DNA of 64,000 nt, taken from assembly GCA_015143295.1 (NCBI GenBank), contig CM026570.1:4488047-4552046 (forward strand), read 5' to 3'. Each line of letters starts with the position of its first letter. Position 1 is the first letter of the stretch. Under the pieces are notes generated by a model. The model did not search any database, was not told the DNA's origin, and saw only the letters and a program-made list of their open reading frames with translations. This DNA comes from Tetracentron sinense (lineage: Eukaryota; Streptophyta; Magnoliopsida; Trochodendrales; Trochodendraceae). Of this stretch, positions 31,391 to 43,066 are shown in pieces. The position numbers and the translations under genes were made by a program.

Positions 31391-31847
31391 AGAAAGACAT
31401 TAGGGAGTTACCTTAGATCTATGCAATTGATAAGAAATGTTTAGTAAAATGAATCGAAATTAAACTTCTAGTCTCACAAAAATTCAAGCCAAAGACAACA
31501 TTTGATCATCACAATCTACAGAAACCCCCTCTACAAACTAGATCATTTGGAAAAGATGATACAAAGATTAGCTCTAAATGTAAATACTAACAATTCATAT
31601 GCTAACAATTAGTCACCCAATAATCAAAAACAAGATTCCTAACCTTACAAAAATGAAAACACCCATATCAGTAAAACCTCTCTTCCTCCCAAAGTCTTGC
31701 TCATCAGTACAATCATAATATATATAAAACTACATGTTATGATAATGATTCATATCTTCTCAAGACCCTAAAATGGCCTTGAAATAGAGCTATTACTCCT
31801 CTCAATCACATTGAACTTCAATGGAGTAGGAGCTATAGGTTGGTTAA
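31391..31847. other. 3' region of the NF-YB gene
   Basis: No gene was found. The part nearest 31847 is probably the NF-YB 3' UTR (minus strand). No strong poly(A) signal stands out. Confidence 0.35.
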
Positions 31848-32303
31848 TTAATATCTTGGCTGGTCATTTCTATAGCTAGATGGTCCATCTTTATCTTCAG
31901 TGTTGCTAGCCTTATTTGGGTTAGCTCTTTCTCCTTCTAAGTCCCTATATTTATGCAAATACCTTTTTAATGGCTCAGCATAGTCATCAAATCCTAGTGT
32001 GCCAATAGCCCAACAAATGTCGTCTCCATTCACGGTCTTCCGCTTCTCCTTGTGACACTTGCCGGATGCTTCACCAGTAACAAAGCTAATGAACTCCGAT
32101 ACGCATTCTTGCATGATTTCTTTTGCTTCTTTAGAGATCTTGGCATTTGGTGGTAGAATTTGCTTCATGATTCGACCAACATTGGCAATCGGCAACAAGC
32201 GATCTTGCTCCATGGTATAACCATCATCGCCTGAGCCACTAGCACCCAAAACCATGTACTTATGCCGCTCAGAGTCTGGATTACTGCCCCTGTTATCCAC
32301 CAT
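31848..32303 (-). CDS. NF-YB5: NF-YB transcription factor subunit (NF-YB5-like), 151 aa
   Basis: An intact single-exon gene. The product is subunit B of the nuclear trimeric CCAAT-binding factor NF-Y, which pairs with NF-YC through a histone fold and then binds NF-YA and CCAAT DNA. The H2B-like core spans about residues 33-125: [79 protein letters not shown] and [13 protein letters not shown]. Only short, low-complexity tails flank it, as usual for the family. The Lys in ISKEAKE, where LEC1/L1L proteins have Asp, places it with non-LEC1 types. Overall wording is closest to Arabidopsis NF-YB5, but that subgroup call is by eye. The start ATG at 32303 precedes the core with a plausible 32-residue leader. 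No frameshift or stop is seen. Neighbouring genes are absent, so it stands alone among transposons. Confidence 0.95.
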   Translation of the reverse strand: MVDNRGSNPDSERHKYMVLGASGSGDDGYTMEQDRLLPIANVGRIMKQILPPNAKISKEAKEIMQECVSEFISFVTGEASGKCHKEKRKTVNGDDICWAIGTLGFDDYAEPLKRYLHKYRDLEGERANPNKASNTEDKDGPSSYRNDQPRY

Positions 32304-32329
32304 CTCTAGATCCAGATAAGCTATATCCT

Positions 32330-32375
32330 ATTAAACATATACTTGTCGCCCGCGAACTCATGTCTATATAGATAC
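32330..32375 (-). promoter_or_regulatory. Possible TATA box of NF-YB
   Basis: On the minus strand CTATATAGAC lies about 60-65 bp before the ATG. This would put transcription start near 32335 with a 30-bp leader. There are several other AT-rich matches nearby, so this is only a candidate. Confidence 0.3.
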
Positions 32376-34948
32376 ATATATATGTATGTACATGAACATG
32401 TTGTGGATGGTAAGGGTTCCAGGAAATGACTCAGACCCATTGTCTTCTTGTTCAATGCAGCATGTCATGATGCCAAATGGTCGGCATGGTGGTGGGGTCA
32501 GTATGTTTGACGTCGATCCGATTTGATCTATTATGGTCCAAATGCTTCCTCTCCCTAGCTCCCATTTGATAATTAATCTTTGATCTTCCAATAGGTGTAT
32601 ACTAAGTAAATTTAAATTAATCTTTCAAATATAAAGGAGTGGACTTCATGTATGCAGTTATGCACGTCCGCATGTGGTAGTGTAAATCCAACCAAACCAT
32701 ACCCAAAAAAACTGATTAAATATTAATTTGAAACCCCAGTGTTGGATTACCTACTAGGTTTTACTTAAAAGAGTATGTCACTCTATACGTTCGCAAAACA
32801 TTTTCTTTTGAATTTAAAATTTGTAGGGTTATGGTCAAGTCCCGGAACTCCAAATTTATGCTTGATAGCCCACATGATCATCATAGGCGAATAAACCAAT
32901 ATAATAAATTTCATATATATATATATATATATCCCTCGACATGGGCTTCGGAAATTGACTATATTAACAAGGAGATCCTTCATTAGTTAGCATAAAATTT
33001 ATCAACTAGGGATGGATGTTTCTGTTGCATTTTCATGAATTAGAGTTGAGGGTTTTGACCAGTATATCAGGTTCGGGTTTGGTTTCCTCAACCTGTTTAT
33101 AATCGAGTAAGGTTGTCATACCTAGTTCCAACATATATGTCACACAAGTAGCATACATATGCATCAATCAGGACCATCACTAGAAAATCAAGCAATTAGG
33201 TGGATTGGTGTTAAGCTTTAACTCAATTAGTTGACTTTTTAAAAGACGATTAATGTCACATGATCGATCCCAGCTTACCTAACAAAAGAAGTGGTAGATT
33301 GAGAACAACGTGGATCGAACCAAACTCTGGGATTGAAACTAGCAGGATGTAATCAGCCTCAAAACTTGAAATCATCAAACTTAACTGTATGATGATATGA
33401 TCAAAATATAAAGTGATCGGTATTGGCAATAAAAAGAATATACACCTAAAACTACCACTTAGGTAGTGTTTCGCAAGTCTAAAAAATTGAGCTTATTTGA
33501 TTAATACTAATAAATAAGAGATAAAATCGAACCGTAAGGTAAATTAATATCAATTTTAAATCTCTATTTTTTTTATATTAGACATTTTGCCTCTATTATT
33601 TCAAAATGTAAATAAAGTTTATTCTTAAAACAAAGCTTATTTCGCTAGGTGGGTAGACATTTTAACATTATTTGCGTCATTTTTTTTACTGTGCAATTTT
33701 ATTTTTTTTAAGTTTCTTATTTCCTATTATGCCCCAATTTCTAGTTCTAATTTAACGTAAATGGTGTCATTTATAATATAAAAAAAATACAAATTAAATG
33801 CCCCTCCAATGTGTGTTTGTATGTAAAACATGCTAGCTATTAAAAAAAAGAGTTTATTTCTAGTTTTTACTAAATCAATTTATTATATGAAAAAAAATGA
33901 GGTCTAATAAAGTAGCTCTCATCGTTTATGAGTATTAATCTAAATCCTTTTTTTACTAACAGATCATGATATATATTCTAAGGTAATCGCAAGTCATGGA
34001 GGATGGATGTCAGTCTCGACGGGCAAAACAATCATTTGAGTGTAACTTTATTTGACCAATTTCTCTGTGTAATATGTGCAGAGTTATTGTGTTAAGTAAA
34101 TAAATGGAACTTTAACTGAAAACTCAGATCAGATGAACAAAAGTAAAAAGGAGAAAAACAAAAGAAAAGCCATACTTATGGGCCTCATAAATTCCTAAAC
34201 TTTGCTTTAAAAAATCAATTAAGTTCAAACTGGCTAAAAAAAGGAAAAGATAAAGACAAAGATAAAGAAAAAGATTAAAGCTGGTTCATGCTTCTACCCC
34301 TTGTTTTAGCTTCTAACCTGTGCAATATAACAAACCACACAAACCCTCCTTCCTGATTGACCCATCTAGGGTTTGGAGTTCATTAGAGATTCAATCCCCA
34401 TTGGTTAATTTATTTATGAAATGTATCAAGCAAGCGGGAATAATCTCTAAATTCATGAAAGGGACTTAAAAAGGAAATCTTGAACTTTGGAATTATATTG
34501 AGAGGCTTAAGAGAATGTTAAATTCTGTCTACTCTTCTTTAGAGGCCAATGCCACCACCCCTCTTTCTTAAGATTCCTCCTTTGTTCCCTTGCTCATATG
34601 ATGATATCTGACCCTGACTAGATACTGAATTTAGGGTTTGACATATTAGCGGTTGGACCAACTCTACAAAAGTCTACTAAGTACTTTTTAATTAAGTTTG
34701 CCTACTTTCTAATACTTTTTTTTTTTTTTTTGTATTGTGACTTGAAGAAACCTTATTGGATTCTTTAGCTTTTATATATCTTATTTTATGAAGAATAACT
34801 GAGAGTGTATTCATTAAAAGAGCTTCTCATATCCACAAACTTACCTTTATTTATTTTCTTTATAGTGTCAGTAGGCATTTTATATGTAGATAGATAGATA
34901 GACTAGCATTCATTATAAAAACAAAAAATGAAAAACTGTTTTCAAAGT
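32376..34948. other. Long gene-free stretch upstream of NF-YB
   Basis: AT-rich, with (AT)n at 32909-32931 and poly-T/poly-A tracts (for example 34718-34731). I see no conserved coding sequence, no RNA gene and no transposon ends that pair. The first 500-1000 bp may include the NF-YB promoter. Confidence 0.45.
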
Positions 34949-35035
34949 TGCTTTTCACTGAGAGTTGAACTCAAGACCTCTCCCGCTTACTAAAAGGGTG
35001 CTCTAACCAACTGAAACCAACTGAACTATGAAAGC
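34949..35035 (-). pseudogene. tRNA-Thr(AGT) pseudogene with duplicated D arm
   Basis: On the minus strand it starts GCTTTCATAG and ends GTGAAAAGCA, with acceptor-like pairing and anticodon loop TTTAGTAAG (anticodon AGT). It keeps a normal T arm (GAGTTCAACTC). Relative to plant tRNA-Thr(AGT), the D-loop block TTCAGTTGGT is tandemly duplicated (10 bp), two extra bases sit in the variable loop, and one extra A breaks the 3' acceptor strand. The total is 87 nt against the normal 74. These changes should abolish normal folding. It lies 5 bp downstream of the tRNA-Ser gene in the same orientation, and a TTTTT terminator-like run follows it near 34930. Confidence 0.8.
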
Positions 35036-35040
35036 ATGAA

Positions 35041-35122
35041 CGTCGCCTGAGAGATTCGAACTCTCGCGGGGAAACCCCATGTACTTAGCAGGCACACGCC
35101 TTAACCACTCGGCCAAAGCGAC
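35041..35122 (-). tRNA. tRNA-Ser(GCT)
   Basis: The minus strand reads GTCGCTTTGGCCGAGTGGTT at the 5' end and AGGCGACG at the 3' end. All seven acceptor pairs form (one G-T). The anticodon loop is CTGCTAAG (GCT), the long variable arm typical of serine tRNA is GGGGTTTCCCCG, and the T arm is GAGAGTTCGAATCTCTC. The length is 82 nt without CCA. The 5' flank has CAACAATA at about -10 to -3 and a TATACAAATA at about -28, both usual for plant nuclear tRNA promoters. It reads serine AGC/AGU codons in cytosolic translation. No T run separates it from the tRNA-Thr copy, so the two may share a transcript. Confidence 0.96.
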
Positions 35123-36023
35123 TATTGTTGCTAACTATTTGTATACAAAGAAAAAAAACGAAGAAAACATATCCATTTCTATATATGTAGACATACAAAC
35201 ACCATAGAGCTTCTATCTATAACTGAACTCACAGTTATCCGTTAAATCTAGACACTTGCTTCAGCGTTATATTGCGGACATGTGTCTGGCGAGCAAAGGA
35301 TCGGGAAACCATGGGTCAGAGATCTCCGGGTCAATAATTAGTACATGCTTATAGACCACATTTTATTGACACGGGATCTTCTCCAGTTGTGCTTGCCAGG
35401 AGACCAAAAGCACCCACTCCAAGCCATCACATACGCCATAGCATGTCACCCAAGCCATTAATTTGTGTGTACACCACTTGATCGGTGTGCCCAAGAGTAT
35501 GTGGCGGCTTTTGAGTGGTGCTGGCAGTTTCAAGTGAAGAAAATCTCAAGTCTATTTATTTTATTTCTCTAATGGAGAATTTCTTCATAAAAACACTGGC
35601 ACTTGGAAAGAGAAAAACAAAAGTTAAGAGATTACCAAAATATCGATGAGACTTTGATACCATGATAGAGAAGTTTCTTAATAACCTTTAATAATTACAA
35701 TGATTCTTCATTAAGGATTATATAGAAATCACATGATTCTTAAGATAGAAGCATGTATAGTCCTAATCAAATCCAACTAATTAATCCTAATTTTTTTCAA
35801 ATTCATCCAGACTATTTAATAGAGTAAACCAGCCAGTAGAATCCGAAAATGTAAATATCTAGTTACGAATCAGATATCACCAATTCGACTGTAGTACAAG
35901 CAGAGTGGTTAGAAAACTCATTGGTTATTTATTTATTTATTATTGAGGCACGTTCTAGGAACGCCCTCTTCATCAAGGTGATTAACGTCCATGCTATGGT
36001 ATTTCACGTCTTTGACCTACACC
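35123..36023. other. Gene-free stretch
   Basis: No coding or RNA signal was seen beyond the tRNA promoter in the first 40 bp. Confidence 0.4.
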
Positions 36024-36223
36024 CAGGGGCGGACCCACATGGAGCCCAGGGGGGTTGAAGCCCCCCCCTAAACTTTTGAGAAAAAAATTTAATTATTTAT
36101 AAACGGATACAAACCGGTATGATGGCCCATGAACTTGGCCCAAAAAAAAAGAATTTCAGGATCTGTGCCTCCCAACCCCCCATTGTTAGCCCTCCTTACA
36201 TAAGAATCATGGCTCCGCCACTG
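36024..36223. mobile_element. CAGGGGCGGA hAT-like MITE, 200 bp
   Basis: Ends CAGGGGCGGACCCA and ATGGCTCCGCCACTG form inverted repeats. The flanking 8-mers CCTACACC and TGCACACC share their last five bases, suggesting a decayed target duplication. It is a short relative of 2477. Confidence 0.75.
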
Positions 36224-36392
36224 TGCACACCCTACTATACAATAGTCCACAATCCGTGAAAAACGAGTACTCACACTCCGACGGTACAAAGAATATAAAA
36301 AAAAAATTATGAACTCTTTTGTTCTATTTTTGTAAGGAAGAAGATGTTTCCTGCTTATAGGAAAATAATATCAGTAGATGAATGGCCTTAGG

Positions 36393-36529
36393 TATGTTTG
36401 GTTGCCGAAAAATAGGTGAAAAAAAAAAAAAAAAAAATAAATGGATTTCTAATACAATTCTTAATTGTGTTTTGTCAAAAAAAAATTTCTTTTCTCCATT
36501 TTCACATATTCTCTCGACAACCAAGCATA
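36393..36529. mobile_element. TATGTTTGGTTGCCGA-family MITE, 137 bp
   Basis: TATGTTTGGTTGCCGAAAAA is mirrored by CTCGACAACCAAGCATA, with AATAGGTGAAAA against TTTTCACATATT inside. The target duplication is unclear. Confidence 0.65.
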
Positions 36530-38168
36530 GGATTAAAGTCCCAAATATTAAAAACTAATTAAGAAAAATAATTCCCTATAATATCTTAAAACTTTTGGAA
36601 AGAAAAAAGTTTCAAATAGGCATTATTTTCAAAACATCCTGACAAATTTTCAGCCTGTTCTTTTATTGAGACTTATTAAGCTTAACACTTTACCCTTAGT
36701 CATATTAGTTGTAAGAAAACTTGAGTCACTTTATCAAGGTTTATAAAAAAAAGTAATTCTTACCATCATGTGATTTCAAGTCTTATTATTATTTTTTTAT
36801 AAGAATTGAAATCATTTATTTTACTACATTTAAGTCTTATGGAAATCACAATTCAAGTTATGAAAAGTACAATACATCTAATTCTCAAAAGGAAATGCAT
36901 ATTGTCAATTTTATATTATAAGTCTTCAAAGAAGAATGGACCCTAAAAGCCTTTGGACTATCCCATGGCCCTTGAGCGCGCAAGGGCTCAGCCTAGCTAA
37001 TGTAGAAGAGTACTGGTTTATTATAACTCACTCCCACTAACGTCCCAAACTGACGTGGGCAGAAGACGCCCACTAAATTTATTTAAAAAAGATAAAACTG
37101 CAACACGAGGCTCATCCAGTAATGGGTTTCCAGTTAACCCATGTGGTAGAGGTGGGGATACCTTAGTTCTTAATGTCCACTGTAATAAGGCTGATTTCTC
37201 CTCAAGTACTGAGCTGGATTGTCACAAACCCAATTGAGGAGCCTCCACATTTGGAACTCGTGACCCTCAGAAACACAAACTATATGAGGGTCACGAGTTA
37301 TGTCCTGCATAATTCTTTCTTGATTGAAAAAAAAATATCGACCTCGACTTTGTATCTTAGTTCTCTATCATTAGTAGTTGGTGATGCAAATTGAAAATTT
37401 GAAATGGATGTACAGGTTATCTGACCACTTATTCATTCTGAATCACTTTATTATTATTCTTAACTTCTATCTCAATTTCTTCACTCCACTCATTATCTAG
37501 GTCGGAATTATGGTCTTTAAAACTCGTCGGCCTCACTTGCTTCATATCTTCACGTAAATAAATTGATTTAAAAGAAAATAAGCAGTCTAATTTACATCAA
37601 CAAGTATAATTTTCATCATTATGTTTAGATTACAGATTTTGAGTTTGAAAATGTCAAAGCTCAAGTGCCTTTATTTGAAATTTTATGCTCCGCATCATCA
37701 TTGGCCGCCTGAAAATGGGCGAAAAATGTTAAGATTAAGGTCTGAGCCCTTTTTGCAGGTTGCCTCTTCCAGTGAATCCTTATTCTAAAAAAGAATTAAC
37801 CAATAACATCTCTTAACCTCACTCACCACATCTTTCACCTAGTTGAAGAGAGTTTTTTCTCCTCTAGGTTCTACTCTACGGACCTTTCTTCATGAACTTT
37901 GCTTAATTTCATCTTGGATATTGGTAGTCTTTTATTTTTGGGATAATGCTAGAGCATATTATTTCTTAATTGGCAAAATGATTTACTCTTCACTTGTATA
38001 AAAGACGATTCAGACTTGGGAATTGGTGCAGGTCGGATTCAAGATCCTTAATTATTTAATTGGTAATCATTCTCTCAATTTTACATAAATATTTTAGTAA
38101 GTTAATGGCTGAGTTAGACTATTTACAAATATAATACACTATTTTTCTAAATGGATGTCCGACATTCT
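36530..38168. other. Gene-free stretch with a 15-bp hairpin
   Basis: The only structure seen is AACTCGTGACCCTCA (37255-37269) and its exact inverse TGAGGGTCACGAGTT (37285-37299), with a 15-nt loop. No gene was recognised. Confidence 0.45.
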
Positions 38169-38415
38169 TGCTTTTTACACATTTGATACTTCCATTTCTT
38201 ACAAAAAAAAAAAAAAGGATACTTCCACTAGAATTAGACCCAATATAATTAAAGATTAACTATGAATAAGAGTTTTGGTTGAAGAGGAGCAATTGCTTTT
38301 TACACATTTGATACTTCCATTTCTTATCCAAAAAAAAAAAGATACTTCCATTAGGATTAAACCCAAAATAATTAAAGATTAATTATGAATAGGAGTTTTG
38401 GTTGAAGAGGATCAA
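38169..38415 (+). repeat. Tandem duplication of about 125 bp
   Basis: Two units share TGCTTTTTACACATTTGATA, TTCCATTTCTTA, an A run, and GAGTTTTGGTTGAAGAGGA. They start near 38169 and 38294. Confidence 0.8.
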
Positions 38416-38523
38416 TCGGGAAAAAAATGCCTTGCATGACTAGTTTTGGAATTACAAGAAAAGGTTTTGGTTGATAGAAATTCCATTCCTTTGTATTGCA
38501 ATTTCTAAACTACCCCTGCCACC

Positions 38524-39112
38524 ATGGGCGGAGCCAGAGGCACACGTGCCCCCCCCCCCCCCCCCCCTAAACTTTTGAAAAACAAAAATTTTTAACAAAA
38601 CAAATAGAGAATAGCATTGCGCCATGGGATAGTGACCCCTTGGCCTTCTGAAAAAATAAGACATAGCCATAGGGCATGGGACAGCTACCACCTTGAATTT
38701 TTTAAAAGAAAAATATATTTTATGCTATGTTTTTAAATTATTTAACCGTCTAAGGGGGCACTATCCCCTAAACTTTACAAAAAATTATATTATATTATTT
38801 AATAGGGCATAGTCATTAGGCAAGGGGGGCCTAAACTTTTGAAAATAAAGTATATTCTTATACTATGTTATTTAATTATTTAACAGGGCATAACCATAAA
38901 TAGGACAAAGAGATAGCTGCCCCGTAACCATACTCGTAGGATATGTAGTATCGGTAAAATGGGCCACAAACTTAGTTGTCAAAAAAAATCAGGGGCTATG
39001 GCCCCAAACTCTCATCCCCCTAGATCCAAAATATTTCATTCTGATCACCTAATCATTCTCCACAAATTTATCAACAATTACTAATATTTTAAATCACCCA
39101 TTGTGTGCCCAA
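38524..39112. mobile_element. CAGGGGCGGA hAT-like element, 3' end decayed
   Basis: It begins TGGGCGGAGCCAGAGGCAC followed by an 18-20-base C run (about 38551-38568). It continues with the family's GGGCATAGCCAT and GGGACAAGG-like modules spaced by ATTATTTAAC, and ends in a TTCTCCACAAATTTATCAACA block as in 2477. The terminal GGCTCCGCC is not preserved. Confidence 0.65.
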
Positions 39113-39431
39113 TCAAACTATGTAAATAGACCAAAATAACTATGAAAGTTGGTCAAGCTTGGGTCAACTTAAGCTCAATTAGGCTTGAATCAAGTTTGAG
39201 CTCAATCAAACTTCTTCAAGCCAAGCTCAAACCTAAATATTCGACTCGAATCAAGCTCAAGCCAAGTTCAAGCATGTTCAAATTAAGCTCGGCTCTGTTC
39301 GATTGAATACCGGTCTAATTACTAAATAGGTATGTAGACCAACACCACATTAGAGGGAGATACTTTCTAATGCCCTTTTTGGAACAAATACTTTTTGCAT
39401 AATCAGTCAGCTATTTCGCTCCTTTTATTAA

Positions 39432-39855
39432 GGCATGGGATTGTCTGTCTCTGATTTCCCACTCATCATCTGACATGTGGCGATAAAAAAAAGAGAAATC
39501 ATTTCATTTTGGCAAAAGGTTTACTCTGGTGCTCACCAGAGTATTCCTCTGGTGAACAACAGATCAATGGACAAAAAAATGCCAACTCACCAAAAGTCTT
39601 TTTTTTTTTTTTTTTCTGTCCATTTTTGACTTCTTTCCATTTAAGTTTTTTTCCCTTTTTTTCGTCCATTGATCTGTTGCTCACCTGAGAGATACTCTGG
39701 TGAGCACCAGAGTAAACCTTTTGCCTTTCATTTTATCCCCATGACTTTGACTTCTCCCCACTTGATATCTAACCTTTTTTTTATTGTCACATGTCGGATG
39801 ATGTGTGGAGCCAGAGACCATTTTTTAGGGCATTTGCCAGAGACAATCTCATGCC
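39432..39855. mobile_element. Mutator-like MITE with 9-bp TSD, host of a nested MITE
   Basis: Perfect TTTTATTAA on both sides (39423-39431, 39856-39864). Ends GGCATGGGATTGTCT and AGACAATCTCATGCC pair. It belongs to the family of 8992 and 29124. It is interrupted at 39511-39725, so its own length is about 200 bp. Confidence 0.88.
39511..39725. mobile_element. Nested Mutator-like MITE, 9-bp TSD
   Basis: TTTCATTTT directly flanks both ends (39502-39510, 39726-39734). Ends GGCAAAAGGTTTACTCTGGT and its inverse ACCAGAGTAAACCTTTTGCC are a perfect inverted repeat of at least 20 bp. The arms continue with GAACAACAGATCAATGGAC against GTCCATTGATCTGTTGCTC. A second, truncated copy is at 14924. Confidence 0.92.
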
Positions 39856-39864
39856 TTTTATTAA

Positions 39865-40238
39865 AGTAATCTGCATACTAAGAGGAGGACTTTTGATTTT
39901 ACTAATCCATATGCCCGCCTATCAAGTGACTTTTTCCCCTTGTTTTCTATACTTCCAAAACCAGCTGCCTGAAAAACAACTTGTAGATTTATATTAGGAC
40001 GTGTTTTGAGATAAGCAGTAGCTGCTGCTAATTTTTCGAGGCCCTAATCCTTTACTAAAACTGATGTGGCTATAATGATGATCACGCTCTAACCTTACTT
40101 CAGCTGAGGCGGTCTCCGGGGTTTTAATCTTAGGAGGAGCATGCGGGGATAGAAAATCCCGCACCTAGTGCACCCTATCCGCAGTCTATGTAACACTACA
40201 GGTTGCTCGTCCAGCCTAAATTCAATAACCCTTACCCT
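39865..40238. other. Intergenic, nothing recognised
   Basis: No repeat or coding support. Confidence 0.35.
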
Positions 40239-40379
40239 ATGTTTGGTTGCTGAGAAAATAAGTAAAAGAGACGAAAGAAAATAAAATTGGATATAACTCA
40301 ACTAAAAATTGTATTAAATATTTAAAATTTTCTTTACTTTTCTATATGTTTTTACTTATTTTCTCGGCAACCAAACATA
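40239..40379. mobile_element. TATGTTTGGTTGCTGAG-family MITE, 141 bp
   Basis: TATGTTTGGTTGCTGAGAAA with AATAAGTAAAA pairs with TTTTACTTATTTTCTCGGC and AACCAAACATA. It is a relative of 36393. Confidence 0.75.
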
Positions 40380-40668
40380 TCTTAAGAGTTAAAAGCATCT
40401 ATCCTTAGTTTTTAGAAATAAAAAAAAAATTCAACCACAAGGGTTAAACCATAGCATTGTGATATATTCCTTCCTTCTTACCCAAAGGTTTTTTTCTTGG
40501 ACTATTCAAAGTTCAACCTTCAAACTTGAAGCAATCACCTACAGAAAGGCCGAATTGGCCTTCTACTTTTTTCACACACGACAACTTTAAAAAGAACAAA
40601 TGTCCATATAATATGGTCATCGTGGGCCTGAAAATATATGTTTTTATCATTGTCAAGACCATGGGTGG

Positions 40669-41205
40669 TAGGGGTGTCAACGATCCGAGCCAGCTCGGCT
40701 CGAGTCGAAATAAATCGAGCTTGAGCTTTTACTTTGGGCTCGTTGAATCGAGCTGAGCCTTAAAAGTGAGCTCGAAAAATAAACGAGCCGAGATTGAGCA
40801 ATAGGTGGCTCAGATCGGCTCGGCTCGATTAATTTTATAATAATACCCTTTAAAAGTTAAATTTATATTACATTTAGTATACATTTTTTTTGGTAAAATA
40901 TATTTAGTATAAATGAACATAATTATTTCGATTTAAGTTTTAACTCAAGCTTTCACGTGAATCACATGACATCCCAAAACAAAAAAATGCCCTTTTAATT
41001 TTTTTTAATTAAATTTAGTGTTTATCAATGTATTTAAAAAAAAAAAAAAAATTATCGAGCCGAGTCGAGCTCGAGCTCAACGATTTGTGGACGAGTCGAG
41101 CTGAGCCTCTGTAAAATTCCAACGAGCTGAGCCAACCCTGAGCATCTGTAAAATTCCAACGAGCCGAGCCCGAGCAGTGCTCAGCTCGGCTCATTGACAC
41201 CCCTT
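40669..41205. mobile_element. hAT-like MITE (TAGGGGTGTCAA...), family copy 1
   Basis: The left end TAGGGGTGTCAACGATCC pairs with GGCTCATTGACACCCCTT. The subterminal parts are rich in GAGCCGAGC and CTCGGCTCG. The middle (CACGTGAATCACATGACATC, ATTTAGTATA) is closely shared with 62464-62947. No target duplication survives. A 32-bp block GTAAAATTCCAACGAGC is tandemly repeated near 41110-41165. Confidence 0.8.
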
Positions 41206-41268
41206 GGTCAATCATTGATGCAACTTGTCAACCCCCTCGACCAACTATAGATTGGCATTAGGGGTGCT

Positions 41269-41674
41269 AATGGGCTGGGCTGGGCTGGGCTGGGCTGGGC
41301 CGGGCAAAATAAGCTCGCCCATTACCCATATTTTAGGCCTTGAGACTAGGGTCGGGTTGAATTTTTTTATGTCCAATTAATGTGGGCCAAGCTAGGGCTT
41401 GACTATTTAAAGCCAGACCCGACCAGCCCAATATATACATTTATTTATATATATTATTTATTATCTAAATTCTTATCATTAGTAAGTTAATACGGCCCGA
41501 CCCAATTATTAATTGGGTTGGGCTTAGGTTTGGATTCTAAAGCCCGTGGCCTATTGTGGTAGGCTTCTAACCGAGCTTAGCCTAACTAATCTTGCCCAAC
41601 TAGGCCCATTTAGTTCTAGGCAAAAAATTACACATGTTTTTTAAAATGGGCTGGCCAGCCCCTTGACACCCTTA
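41269..41674. mobile_element. hAT-like GGGCTGGGC MITE
   Basis: The left end TAGGGGTGCTAATGGGC is followed by five GGGCT units. The right end is CAGCCCCTTGACACCCTTA. The flanking 8-mers do not match well. A further fragment of the family lies at about 42005-42160. Confidence 0.7.
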
Positions 41675-42168
41675 TGTATATATATAGTATATATTGTATT
41701 TTATAATATATAATATAAAGCATCTAACACTTATATATCATTATAACATATCAATATTATTTTGAATAATATTTCAACTCATTTAGTCATATTGCATAAC
41801 TAAAATATTGAAAAAATTTAGAGAAACCTACTTATAACTGTGTGTACAATACTGTAATAACAGTTGGTTCTTGTCTATTTTTTAATTCTGGAAAGAATAT
41901 TATTATTATTTTAATATAAGTGCACATACTATTTTTATATTACATAAATTTATATATTATACATTACTTATATGTTATTTGTATACATTATATATTTATT
42001 GAGTAGAGATGACTAGCCCGGCCCGACCCGACTAAAAAAGTGTATGGCTTGGACTTATATATATATCAAGTCCATTTATGTCCAAGCCCAATCTAGTTAG
42101 CATATTGACAGCCCCAATTAGCATATCTAAATCCGATCAATAAACGGGCCTGAATTTGGGTTTAGCAT
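41675..42168. other. AT-rich stretch with MITE fragment
   Basis: Very AT-rich. About 42015-42120 carries a CCCGGCCCGACCCGAC / CCAATCTAG fragment of the GGGCTGGGC family. Confidence 0.4.
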
Positions 42169-42778
42169 TAGGGGTGGTTATCAAACAAAGGTGCTCGCGA
42201 ACAGCTCGAGCTCGGCTCGTTAAAAGCTCGAGCCCATTCGTTATTTAGTAAACAAGCCAACCTTGATTTTTGAGCTCATTTAGTTTACAAGTCAAGCTTG
42301 AAAACACACCCCTACTCAGCTCATTAAAAGCTCACCTTTATATATATATAACCTAGTAAAATATCTAAATATACCTACTTCATTTAAATTCTAAAATTAA
42401 GTATATTTATAATATACTAGTAAATATTAATAATATATAATATATTTTACATAATAAGAATATCATTTATACAATTATGAACTTTTCCTAAAATTTTAGG
42501 TAATACTTTATTTTTTATTTACCTATACGAGGATAATAAAGTAAAATTTAAACCTAATAAATAACTAAATCTAATTAATCAAGTTGCTTGCAAGCTGCTT
42601 GAGCTCGATTATATTTAATAAACAAGCTTAGTTCTCAGTAATCACCTTGTGGTGTTATCAAGTCTACAAAAAAAAAAAAAAAAAGCCTAGTTCAAGCTTG
42701 ATTTTCGAGTTTATTTACTTAGTAAACAAGTTTGAACATTCCACTACTCGACTTGACTCGACTTGGTAACCACCCCTA
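42169..42778. mobile_element. hAT-like MITE, near-perfect 8-bp TSD
   Basis: TTTAGCAT (42161-42168) and TGTAGCAT (42779-42786) match at seven of eight positions. Ends TAGGGGTGGTTATCAAAC and TTGGTAACCACCCCTA are inverted repeats. The interior carries GCTCGAGCTCGGCTCG. Confidence 0.86.
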
Positions 42779-43066
42779 TGTAGCATTTGTAACACAGTTG
42801 AGGTTTACCAGTCCAAGTCTATCGATAACTAATCAACACAAATACATCAGATATATTTATTCTGAATTAGAGTTTGCATACCACAAAGCCTAAAGTAGGA
42901 CCCATGAGAATTGAGGAGTCTTATCACCGGATGAAGACTTCCAAACTCTCCTTCTAGTAGCAACATTTTTCATTGCTACCCATTTAACCGGGTAAGAAAT
43001 AACAAATTTTTTCAATGGAGGAAGTTATGGTTTCAATTGATTTTAGTAACAACATATGTCCCTAAC

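Noticed and set aside
35041-35122. Plastid or mitochondrial origin for the tRNA-Ser
   Set aside because: The sequence and its CAA/TATA upstream motifs match nuclear cytosolic plant tRNA-Ser(GCT), and no organellar flank is present.
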